This document shows, one piece after another, positions 31,841-49,230 of a DNA stretch of 64,000 nucleotides. A model generated the notes under the pieces. It saw only the letters and a program-made list of their open reading frames with translations, had not been told where the DNA came from and searched no databases. Source of the stretch: Trichoplax sp. H2 (Eukaryota > Placozoa > Uniplacotomia > Trichoplacea); assembly GCA_003344405.1 (NCBI GenBank), contig NOWV01000040.1:124001-188000 (forward strand). The letters run 5' to 3'. The position numbers and the translations under genes were made by a program. How positions within the stretch are numbered: position 1 is the first letter of the stretch; the number at the start of each line of letters is the position of its first letter.

Positions 31841-32989
31841 GCGACTAAATCTCAACCCTCTGAGATATTGAACCCTCCATCACATAGGTTAACTTCCAGA
31901 CTTCATTTAAAATCTTTGTAGAATAAAGATAAACCGAACACGGCTACCAAAAATTCTTTTTTACTATTACGATCATAATTTGGTTTTTTTTGGAACTTAA
32001 ATGAAAATAGCCACAAACTTCTATGCTAATCTCAAAGTATCATTTAATATTTAAACTTGATTTTCAAAACTCTTGAAGCGAGCATATATGATAGTCAACT
32101 GTTATACAAGTCTTCAAGTTTATTTTTTTACAATTTGACTTAAACTTTTCATGAAAGTAAAAATTAATCTTAAAATACACCATATCAGCCAAATCTTTTC
32201 AGTAATCAATTCGCAACTCATTCAAATACATCAATAGCATTTTATGAGAAATCTCAAATATAATATACGAATTAATGCTATCCATCCAAAGATAACAGTG
32301 CTTGTCAATCCATGATGATGATAATGCAAATACTATTCTGCTAATTAGAATTTAGACCGGTATCCATTCAAATAGGTCTATTTCAAAATTGCAAAATTTA
32401 GTCTATTGTACAATAGCTAATATGATTAGTCTTGAGATCGTAATAGAATAATCTAAACTCTACTATTGAACAAGGATGGGTAAATTCAAGGTAATTATAG
32501 TATTATAGAAAACTAGAGCTAATAGATTAAGTACAATTCCATAAGAAAAAAAGCCACAAAATATTAATTTAACACCAATTTATGATAATGCATAATTACT
32601 TTATAGGCAAGTATACATCCTGCATATATAGAGAGCATATATATCCGTTATGTGTTCTGATTAGCAAAGACTATAAAATTTTCATACAATTAGACACTAG
32701 AAGGTGGAGATTTTCACAAAATATGAAATGAAAATTCATAGCAAATGAATGAAATTGTGAAAATGAAGTTGTCATTTTGTAGGCAGAATTCGCAATGAAA
32801 CTGTGGTTGCAAGGATACATTAGGAGAATTTTACAGTAACTTGAGTTCATATGAATTGGTTTAAGATATCAATTACAGATTCATAAAAATCTTAATCATA
32901 AGTTAAGGAATAATAACACTTGTGCGGGTAGTCAATAGAAATTGCAGCCAATAGCTGAGAGCTGTATCGGTAGTTTCGATCATTATCCT
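31841..32989. other. Intergenic, downstream of MAPK15
   Basis: AT-rich sequence without supported features. It contains the 3' flank of the minus-strand MAPK15 gene, whose stop codon is at 32,992-32,990. Confidence 0.5.
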
Positions 32990-39125
<6,136 letters not shown>

Positions 39126-40929
39126 GGCGGCGGGTGTAAAAGTTTACGTTTTAGTTTAAAATATTGTTTTCCGTTATAGTTAGAAATAGATCAATTAAAC
39201 GATGATGAAAATCGTCTTTAAAGGTTTCCCATAACCATAAATGTTAATCTTTAGTCTTTTATTAGTGGCATAGATCAATCTTAGTTGTTAATGACGAGTT
39301 AACATTCAGATTCGTGCCAATTGACGCAAGATTTACCAAAGGAATAACTGAAAAAGTGGGTAAGGACGTGAACAGTTTATAACAAGTTTTATAATTCTAA
39401 CCTGTACGCTATTACGACATGTATGCTTGGATGCTTGCAATAGACGAGTGTGTATATGAAAGGTAAGTATAGAACGAGTATTACACGCCTCTAACATTAG
39501 CAGGCAAGTTTATATACAGATTCTATGCACTGTATATTTCATTATCATGCTGTATTATATAACACTACAACAGCTGACTGTTAACAATCATATTAACAGT
39601 TAAGAGCCGCCATACCGTATGCAGTAGATAGCATATTGTTTTATTCACTACCTATCCAGCAATAATAGTTGAGGAGTTTAATCCTTTTTCGACTTATTTG
39701 TAGAGTAGCCGGCGTGTTCCGTGCATAGTTTCCATAGCAACCGAAGTTAACTTACCCACCCTTCTCAGGGAGATATCCGATGTCGAGCGAAAATGTCTAC
39801 CGAATAAGTATGCGACGACAATTGAAAACTGCTTTACGTAAAGAATGACAACGTCTAGAGGTTTTAATCTCCATATCTACCTTGCTAATCATATGCTAGT
39901 TTACTCTACCGCTACAAGTGCAAGATATACTTATATCTAGGTCTGGAGTCACGAGGAACTACAGGATGTATAGTAGAACAGAAATTTTCTAAGGATAGGC
40001 GTGAAGCGGCAATTGAACACTATATTTGATATTTGATTTCACGCACTAAAATGAAGATTTGTGATTGAAAGCTCTTGCTTTAGGCGCTATTATCAGTTTG
40101 GTTAATTTGCTTATGCAGCCTTGCAGCTTAATATAAGATACTTTACTGCTATTCGATACGGCCTAAAATATATGTGTATATGATAAACGGTAGCAGTTGA
40201 ATACTATACTAAATTGCAGCCCTGAAATACTTATTCTGTATATAACGTGATACGAAGATTATTAATCTTTATCACTCGTATAATTATCATCCATTGAAAA
40301 AATTTGCCATGACTTATGTAGAATCGATAGGAATACATTTACTGAAAATTCTTAAAGGATTGGCACTCGAAAATGACTAAATACGTCATACTCGTATGTA
40401 GTCACCATACGCGTCTACCTGTACATATATGTAAGAAGTATCGAGATTCTTAATTTCTAATTTTATTAATTATTCATATGTATTGTAGTATACCGAAATT
40501 TATCTAAGTATGCGGGTTCAGTTAGCTTAATTAAAACAAATCACCATCAATTTAGTCTTCCGTATCGAATTCTTAACTAAGATTCTTTCCCTCAAATTCA
40601 TTAGATTTATACAGAAATAATGTTTATGTTAAAAATGTAAGAAATTAATTGGCTTATGAAATTTCTATGAGGACAATAGACCAATAAATATCATATATAA
40701 AAGATTATAAATTATAATTTTATGTTACATCACATTATGAATTAGTATCTCTTGGAAATACGCCAGTAAATTCTTTTGAAACAATACTCTAGGTGAAAGT
40801 ATTCTATTTAAACACCATATTGTTAAAAATTACAACCGACAGTGCATTTTTGAATACATTTTCATATTTTTATCATACATTAAATTGAATATGAAATTAG
40901 TCATGGAGTGTGATTGTATTGCACTCTAT
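39126..40929. other. Intergenic between STPG1 and MAPK15
   Basis: 1.8 kb without a supported gene. Both neighbours are on the minus strand, so this segment holds the 3' end of STPG1 and the promoter and 5' untranslated region of MAPK15. Nothing repetitive stands out. Confidence 0.55.
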
Positions 40930-43900
40930 TTATATCCATTTCTTATTAACATTTTCATGAAATGATTGTTTACCCCAAATCTCTGGTTTATAGGCTCCTA
41001 AGATGAATTAAGCATGTTTAGTTAGAAAATGAGATTGTAAATAACAAAACACATACGCAATCTCTTGCGGTTATGTTCATACCTGGCCCCGGGGTATCTT
41101 TAATTCCGCCATTCATCCATCTACTTGTGCCTGATGTAAAAGAAGATGTCGACATAAAATGCTTCGTAGGTTGTGAAAAATCTCTCAATTCGTAACTTCC
41201 AGGACCTGGTAAAGGTGGAGGTGGCGATGGAGGTATAGCCGGCGCTGATAAGCATTGGTAATGTTTTGGTCTGTAATGGCATGTTGATAGATTTATAAAT
41301 TAGTCTACAGGAATAATAGCACCCAAAATATCTGCTTTCTTAGTTATTAGATGTAGCGTAGAGTAAAGTTTATCGTATGGAATTTTGAGGCGCTTACGGT
41401 AAAATTTTCTTGTCATTGTATAACCCTTCTTTGCCATAGGGTTCATAATCTGCAGGTCCTGGAACCTATAAATTTACGATAATGAAGCTATTAAATTCTA
41501 ACCTATTTTCGCTCATGTTATTCTGTCGTAGTTACATGTGATCTAGGAATTGCTGGAAAAACTTACGTGTGATAGCTTCATGATTGATCGATTACTCGTA
41601 GATTTAAATACTGAATTATAAGACTTCGATTCTCGTTTCATTCCATTGTCAGTAACATAGTATTTACCTACAAAATAATATACTCCTTTAATTCTTTGCT
41701 GTAATATTTTGCATGAGGGTAGTTTTTATTGTAAAGATGATATTGCAATGTCATACTTGGTGATGGCATTCTTTGCTTTTGGATATCAACAGCGACTCTA
41801 CTAGTTCTATCAAAGATAGAAACGATATGATTACTGATATGATGTTAGCTATTTTAAAATAAATTATTTTATGACATACTTTGATCGAAAGGCAGACGTT
41901 GCTCCCTTTCCTTTGTCGATTTCGGATAATGGAATCTTTTAAAATAAGTTATTAAAATAAATATGTTTTAGAACAATGTAAATAAGTTGTTAAATTACGT
42001 ATTTAGTTAAGGATGCTATCAGTAAATCTAACTGATCTATGAGAAACCTAATCTAGGCTACACTCCGTTCAGTATCCATTTGATAAGATGATTTGATGTT
42101 ATACTCACACTGTAGGTTCCAGGACCTGGGGATAAAGCCGATTTATCCTTAACTTTAACAATTCTGTCCATAAAAACGCTGCATGAAAAAATTATCAGCG
42201 TATCAGTTTATGCTCGAAGAATTGCAAAAATTTTCAATTTATTAGTAGATTTAAATAAGTTACTATAAGAATAATTTTTTTCATTTAATTAGCTTATGAA
42301 TATTAGCATGTTACTATAAATATTAGTTACAACAATAAACATTTCCTGCATTTCCTATACGTATAAAATTTTTCAATTTTCAGTATTGTTTTATAAGTAG
42401 GATTTCTTACATTGCATTCAATCAGGGACTTTATGAGCAGATGCCACAGAGTAAAAGAATTATAACGTAACTAACAAATCTGTTGTCATTTAATTTCCTA
42501 TAAATCTCTAAGGTTTTATTTACACCTAAATATGCGTTCTAAGTTAATACTTATTCTCGGTATATGATAGGGGTGGCATTAGCTGGAAAATACTCTTTCA
42601 TGTCTTATATTTTATTAGAAGCGAACTAGAGCTGTCTAGTCATCTTTCTTAGCTAATAATCGATTCGTAGTTTATGGAGTCAAGATTAATGAATATGCTA
42701 ATGCAGTGCTGACTTTCTATCATCATCTAAACGCAAACATTATAAATTTTAATTTGATAATAATGAACGAACATGTCAAACGCGAATTCCGCCTGATTAT
42801 TGTGAATTATAAGGGTATTATTGTTAATACTGGAATGTTACTGGTTATATATTTTGCTATTGTAACGACTTTAGTACTGACATAACATATGTATCTTGAC
42901 TAGCTTACTCATTGTAAACACGTTCAAAATTCTTGTTGAATCTCTTACTTTCTTAGTTTTTAAATGACTACTAAAACGAAATAATCTCACAGTGGCATTA
43001 CTATCGAAACTAAAGAGTTTAAAATTTAATTAATTTCACGCGTAATTCCTATTCATTGTTGCGCAATTATAGCATGGCAGCGACATCTGTATTTACAAAG
43101 TTTAACTAAGATTTACCTAAAGGACTGCTATGATTAGATATTAAGATATATAACTGATATACATAAGTCAGAAATAACGACGTTATTCTTAAGATTCTTA
43201 TTCATTGACTTACTGTACAATATAAATTTATTTAGCCCTATTTCATAAAACTGAATGTTGCTTCTTTGTCAGGTATATGTCTCTTACCTAGATGATTGCG
43301 CAGTACTAAAATTCAATTTCTTTTCGGTCGTAGGTGGTGCATAAGAACCTAGCATAGATCCAAACAGTCAGTACTATCTAGTGTTTCATTTTATATCTCA
43401 AGAATATTAAAAGTTGTCTAATTTAATTTTAAGTCTATCGTCTAACAGTTATATTATCATAGTGTAATAAAAAATACTATAGTATTGTCGGTAGTAAATG
43501 TTAGTATAATAACTAAATATGTTGGAATTAATATATTAGAACGTAATTGAACCTGGGCCGATAGTATTTCCTCGAATCGTGTTCCGAAATCTAGGAGACT
43601 ACAGATAAAAATATTTATAAATTATACTGTATACACGTAGTATGGTATAATCCTATAACTGATAGTTCCATGATTAGCATGGTTTTAACTTAAATTAACC
43701 TTTGAAGCGAGAGGACCGGTTCCTTTCTTAGATAACGAGACTGATTCCTGGCCTAGGTTTGGGCGATGTTCGTAAGCCGCTGGGCCTGGTACGTCGTTCT
43801 GTTATGAAGTGAATATTTGACTTCTTTAAGATTGACGTAAAGTCGATTTAAAAAGTGTCAACACCAACAAACTAACAAGTTAACTAACATAAAGTACAAT

Positions 43901-44582
43901 AGTGAATATGTTAAGTATTTTTAATTTACGAAATAGGTACCATATCGCACTTACTACTTCTACTAGCTGATCTCCAAATCTGGCTGCTGAGGAGTTGAAG
44001 GATTTTCTTTCCCTATTTACGGTGACGTAAGTTTGATACTTGGATGGTATAGTAGAACCAACTGCAGGTGTAGTAAATCCTAACAACAATTAAAGATGAA
44101 TCAGTTTTTACATTCTAGTATGCAGATGGTTAAGAATTAAAATTACTGGTTGTAATATTAGTTTAATCATCATACAGACCATAAGAGGGTCATACATGTA
44201 TACCATATATATTCCCATACATTCATGAGGATAATTTCGTTGTACTGTAACAAACCTAATAGATCTACAGTACAGTATGTTACTACAGGTTGATGCTATT
44301 ATATGTAGTAATTTAATTCCGTAGGTGAATAAACTTTGATGTCTCAGCTTTACATGCATACATCCTCTCCTTATCTCAATTTAGTGTTTTCGATCATAAC
44401 GGCAATGAACCCAATCCATTCATACATTCTATCTACTGTATTTTTATATGCATATTACGTATATGTCTAGTGCTATAACTATTCAAACATTTACCTTTTC
44501 GTACTCTTTGTGGCGTATAGATGGATTTTCCTACAGATCTGGTATAATCTCCATTGCGTATGACCTTAACGCTGTCTTCCAT
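40930..44582 (-). CDS. STPG1: Sperm-tail PG-rich repeat protein, STPG1-like, complete
   Basis: Twelve exons in coding order: 44582-44495, 44079-43955, 43798-43700, 43598-43553, 43348-43288, 42178-42109, 41935-41880, 41806-41757, 41667-41567, 41465-41398, 41270-41083, 40997-40930. All phases agree and give 339 residues, close to the 334 I recall for human STPG1. Several SHIPPO-type Pro-Gly repeats are visible: VPGPAAYE, IGPGSYAPP, SPGPGTYS, VPGPADYEPYG, LPGPGSYELRDF, TPGPGAYKPEIWGK. These alternate with F-x-S/T-x-x-x-R segments such as ATSAFRSKTSR and SVFKSTSNRS. Proteins of this family associate with ciliary and flagellar microtubules; STPG1 itself was described as an apoptosis factor (MAPO2). 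A single-gene assignment within the STPG/CIMAP family rests on length and the C-terminal YKPEIWGKQSF. It lies head-to-head with BSDC1 and just upstream of the cilium-linked MAPK15 on the same strand. Confidence 0.85.
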
Positions 44583-44882
44583 ACTTTATTATTACTCTGA
44601 TAAAATAACTTGATCAAATGTTCTCTTCATAAGCTGCTTTAATTTGAGCAATTATTCTCTGCTTACTGTACAATCTTGTAAAGCAGCTTACTACATCTAA
44701 GTTGTATCCTACTCTCTCTGTAATGGTATTTGAAGAGAAAATAAGATGGATAATAAGGCGATTTGAAATATTAGTATAATCGAAGAATACAGTCCCAAAT
44801 TTTAATAACAGCTCCTACTGGAGTGTTTAAGTCGGGTCCAGTTGTCATGGCGATGGGTAGTATGTGCATCGCTCCTCGTCCA

Positions 44883-44903
44883 TCAGTCAGTCAGTCAGTC
44901 AGT
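44883..44903. repeat. CAGT tetranucleotide microsatellite
   Basis: Five uninterrupted CAGT units (TCAGTCAGTCAGTCAGTCAG) in the divergent STPG1-BSDC1 promoter segment. Confidence 0.9.
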
Positions 44904-45054
44904 GGTGCTTACAAGGGAGTCTTGTGTCAAGTGTACTCAAGCATAGAGATAAAAGTAAAAGCTTTTATTATGGTGTGCAGGGTATAGAATGGGCATGTGA
45001 TGTTCGAATATATGACGTAGCAACTCACCAAAAGCTAGTGAACGATGCGGGCTT

Positions 45055-45120
45055 ACAGTGTACGGTGTACACTGTACAGTACTGTAGAGCTTAGTACGGT
45101 GCAGTATGTACTGTAGTATC
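45055..45120. repeat. GTAC-palindrome cluster upstream of BSDC1
   Basis: Chained GTGTAC, CTGTACAGTACTGTAG and GCAGTATGTACTGTAG words of the same family as at 2.4, 13.2 and 54.0 kb. The block ends about 90 bp before the BSDC1 start codon, the same placement as the cluster before elongin C. Confidence 0.75.
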
Positions 45121-45212
45121 ATGGTGGTGCTGGGGTCCAGCCACCGTCCAGGGATTGAACAATCTGTGCGCTCAGCTGCGCATGACAGTGAATCATACCA
45201 AGATTGAAGAAA

Positions 45213-48200
45213 ATGGCTGAAAAGTAGGACTTGATAAACAAATTCACTTCTATAATGATTTTCGTGGTATTTTATATCCTACCAATGATTTAAGTACTGC
45301 TAATATCCGTGATCATCTTTTAGGAAAGATGCGAACTGGTGGGGAGGTTGGATTGCCACTGCCAAAGAAAAGGTAGGATTTGATATCGAAGTAATTATAG
45401 TACAATATTCATGACCGATGAAGTTTGCTGGTCATACATATCGTGATTGTCGTCCATTTGCCCATTTTATTACAATTGTTTGGATGCTTTACTAAGAATC
45501 ATCAACGGATTTTCTGCTATCGCGTATCAATTGCTTAGTATAGTGCACGATGCTAAGCTAAAACAATCACAGAACTCAATAATATAAATGCTCGATTAAA
45601 CAAATCGAAATAGTATAATTGCGTATGCTGGTATGCTTGTTCAAAGTTCGGTCGACAAGTCATATATTATTAGAATAGGGAATTACTCGACAGAATTAGT
45701 TGTTAGTGATCCTCTGCCATTAGGCTTACCTATAGAGGGTATGTATTGTGCGCAATGAATTGTATACGTTTAGTTATAATTGAAATAGTAAATATCGAAT
45801 GCTTATAGTTTCGCATTGGTATTAGCTGTGATAAATACTGCAATTTTCCATAATCCCCCATACGGATAAATTGTCTCTGCTCAGTACAGCGTTTAGTTGC
45901 TGCTAAGTTCACATAAAGTTTTAATCCGTTGTATACAGTCGTGGTCAGCCTTTGAAATGGCAAAGAAGGATGTTTCAGAATTTGTAACAACATTACAAAC
46001 AGATACTACGCAAATTGTATCGGAAACAGCGGATACTTTAAAGAATAAGCTAACTGTAAGTTAGTTATTTTAAATAACTTTGATATGTTCCTACACTATG
46101 AATACTAATTTGAGACTCTAAATGGCATGGACAGGTTGAGCGAAACGATGAAACTGGTATTCAAAAAGGTAAAATTTCTCCCATTAGCGAAAATTTAGGT
46201 TGGAGTATGTGTGTGCGAGTGCATGCAGTCTACGTTGTTAATGAAGTGAAGAGAATTTGGTTGCAATCCTGCGTAGTGAATTACTTTTAGTGACTGTGAA
46301 TTCCAGCCACGCAGTATATTTCATTATAAGTATTACATATACTGCAAATATCCCTAGCGTTGAGTTAGTTAGTATTATAACTTTATTAACTGTTCCTATA
46401 TATTCTAATTTCTCTCTAGATGTGAGATTTGATGAAGGAATAAGTGCTACTAGTGATATTGTTGATGTAAAGTATGAATCAAAAGCTGTAAATAGATTGC
46501 AGGTAAGATTGGGTATTGGTTATTGTAATACTAGAAAAATCTGCGCGTTTACACTGAATACGCACAATTTTAGTCTATATTGTATACGCACAGATCAAAA
46601 TAGGTGAAAGTTGTAGTTCTGAAGTTCACGAGATAAATAAGTATTTTTAAAGTAAGAAACTTTGAAAACGTTGATGAAATCAACTGATTTTCTGTATTGT
46701 ACTTTACCCGCTATTCAGGCTAAACTGGTGGTCCTACGAGAGAATCCACTGACGTATCGAGAGGAACCGACTGGTGCGACATGCTTACTTATATTCATTG
46801 ATTTTTAGAGCTAAAATCATCAATAAATTAAACGAATGTGATATTTTTACTTATCATACTTTCACGAACTTCTAGATGGTGAATTTTATCAGTGGCAATC
46901 TGCATTTAACGTTGACGAGTATAAGGGTGAAATATCTGAATTGTTGGTGGATAAGCCTCGTGTGAGAGGACTGTATTCAAAACTGGTAATGGGAATTATT
47001 GAGATAATATCCAATTAAGCGATTAAGCAAGCTGCTCATGTTACCATAAATTTAGATCTAAATTGGTGTTTTTCTGTGTTGTCCAGGTACCTTCAGAAAT
47101 GTCGCATCTTATCTTTTGGCAGAGATACTTTTATAAAGTCCATCTTTTAAAATTGGTTTGTTGAAGTAAAATACTATATATTAATGAACGAAATCTGAAG
47201 ATTCAATATAAACACCTAGCTTGGCATCAATGTTGCAATCGTTACAAATTGAAATTACCTATAATACATTTTATAAATGAGATTTTAAGTTATAAATACA
47301 TATCTCGATAGAATATGACAACGATTAGATAATGTAAGTTTTGTACTTAAATTTTAGGAAGATGAACGTCGAGCTAAGCTGCTTGCCCGAGCTAATGAAA
47401 CAGAAGACGAAGTTGGTTGGGGTGATGATGAAGGTAAAGCATTTGATTTCTTTAGCAGCTAAGTTAGTTCATCACGTTGACTTTGTAGACCTCTTTTTCT
47501 CTAAGACGATTCGGACGGCTATAGTGGCAGTGCTTTAGACACCGAAAATAGGATAGAAACGACAACTGCGCTACCAGAGGTTTCTCCCAGGATTGATGAA
47601 AAAGACACAGCTACAACAGAAGGCCCCGAAATAGAGGATGCATGTACAAAAAATGTTCAAGTCCATGATCGCGAGCCTACTGAAGTACCGGATACTCACG
47701 AAAAAGACGTCGAAGACCCGGATAATGAAACTACTGCATGTAATTTGGAGTCAAATGATAATATTGAGTCAATAGAATTAGCAGGTACTTCTGAAAACCA
47801 GAAATATAGCGAAGATAGGGCATCGAATATCGATAATGAAGACAAGATTTCAGTCGGTGATAATATAGAAGCAAAGAATGAATCATGCAGCGAAACTGAA
47901 GCAGTTTCTCCGGGTTCGCGTGATATTTTACCTGAAGACACGGATGTATGCCACGAAATAGTCAAATCTCCAGTTATTGATGAAAAAGAATGTGATCTAT
48001 CTCAACCAAGTGATATTGACCATACGCCTGCGGCTGTTGCGCAAATACAGTCAATATCTTTTAACGTGGATGAGGAGAATACAGGCACGGTACGAATTAG
48101 CGATGAAGATTTAAAAGACGTTAATGGGAAATCAAGTAATGATAGCAAAAAAGGTAGTAGCGAAGATTCAACAAGTGATGATTGGGAAACAGAATTTGAT

Positions 48201-48401
48201 CTGGATTTGGAAAACGTCGAAGCACTAGAAAATACTCCAAATGCGGATGATATTGATGTAAGTCAAGTAAAATTCAGTTATTTAATGGGTTACATTAGGG
48301 ATGATTCTGCTAGCTGCATTAGGTTGACGAGTATTATTTTCTCTTTTATATTTGCATATATGCTGTAGAATGAAGACTGGGACAGCTGGGATGAAAATTA
48401 G
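45213..48401 (+). CDS. BSDC1: BSD domain-containing protein 1, complete gene
   Basis: Exons: 45213-45223, 45324-45372, 45939-46055, 46135-46168, 46420-46502, 46719-46773, 46876-46985, 47087-47155, 47358-47433, 47506-48257, 48369-48401. All phases agree and give 462 residues (human 430). The first coding exon is only 11 nt; it yields MAEK and joins to KDANWWGGWI, matching the family's WW-containing start. SWSAFEMAKKDVSEF follows at about residue 21. The BSD domain spans roughly 120-200 and ends with VPSEMSHLIFWQRYFYKVH, with the expected F-W and RYFYKV residues. The 752-nt exon encodes an acidic Ser/Glu/Asp-rich disordered region that closes with DDWETEFDLDLENVE. The last exon reads NEDWDSWDEN, the conserved acidic Trp tail. 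The molecular role of BSDC1 is little known; BSD domains occur in TFIIH p62 and synapse-associated proteins. The gene is divergent from STPG1 and convergent with TMEM214. Confidence 0.95.
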
Positions 48402-49230
48402 GCATAATAATGATGCTGTTCATACTTATGTAAATGACATGAATATGCCCAAGACAACAAATCATACGTCATAACTTTATTTATTGTTCTCAAATCTACT
48501 TTTAAGCATTTTAAATCAGTGTCTAACATGTAGTAATTACTGTATGTTTTATTAGTTAATTTATAAATATCAGTATAGATTGAGCGTAATACCATATTGA
48601 TATTATATGATAGTAAATACGATATTTTACTATGTATCAACCACAGGTTGATACGATCTTAAATTCGTCAAATCCAAATCGCTACTAGGTATCGACTTCC
48701 GTATTAATTTGTAAACATGAAAAATTATAATTATTATATATTGAATGCCTGGTGTTTAAAAATATCTAAAAGTACTTCTAAATCCGTTAGGATAAAACTG
48801 AAATCAATTTTCAAAGGAAATTATGATACTATAAAAAGTAATACTGGAGTTAGTAGTACGTCCAACTTATAACTATCATTAAAGGATATATTTTTTCAAC
48901 ACTACGTTTTACAGCAACCTCACAGTCACTTGTATTAGTATACTAAAAACTGTCTAATGATAAGATGGCTGACAACGGCAATTTATATATCTTAATCATT
49001 ATGCTTTACAGCATAAACCGTAGTCAGGCAGACAACAGGCTAAATTAAGAATCAAAGGAACAGTGTACGTCCTTTGAAAAATCGCTTGATTTATCGCCAC
49101 AATTCTTTAAACCCCACAGTGCTAACGACAACATGACTATTTTCGCTTGGATTTACATAGAATAAAAAATTATTATATGAATACGCGGCTTAACTTATAG
49201 TTTTCGAGCTGATATGTTGGATAACTTCAT
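48402..49230. other. Convergent 3' intergenic segment BSDC1/TMEM214
   Basis: 829 bp between the stop codons of two convergent genes. It should hold both 3' untranslated regions and polyadenylation sites. A minus-strand frame at 48,398-48,640 has no recognisable motif. Confidence 0.5.

Larger units (their letters stand above)
44583..45212. promoter_or_regulatory. Shared intergenic promoter region of STPG1 and BSDC1
   Basis: The start codons of the divergent genes STPG1 (44582, minus) and BSDC1 (45213, plus) are 630 bp apart, so this segment must carry both promoters. It contains a CAGT microsatellite at about 44,883-44,903 and a GTAC-palindrome cluster at about 45,055-45,120. No convincing TATA box was seen at the expected distance from either start codon. 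The 5' untranslated regions may contain introns, so transcription starts are unknown. Confidence 0.55.

Noticed and set aside
46257-46607. 116-codon frame in BSDC1
   Set aside because: Only 46,420-46,502 is exon; the rest reads through introns on both sides.
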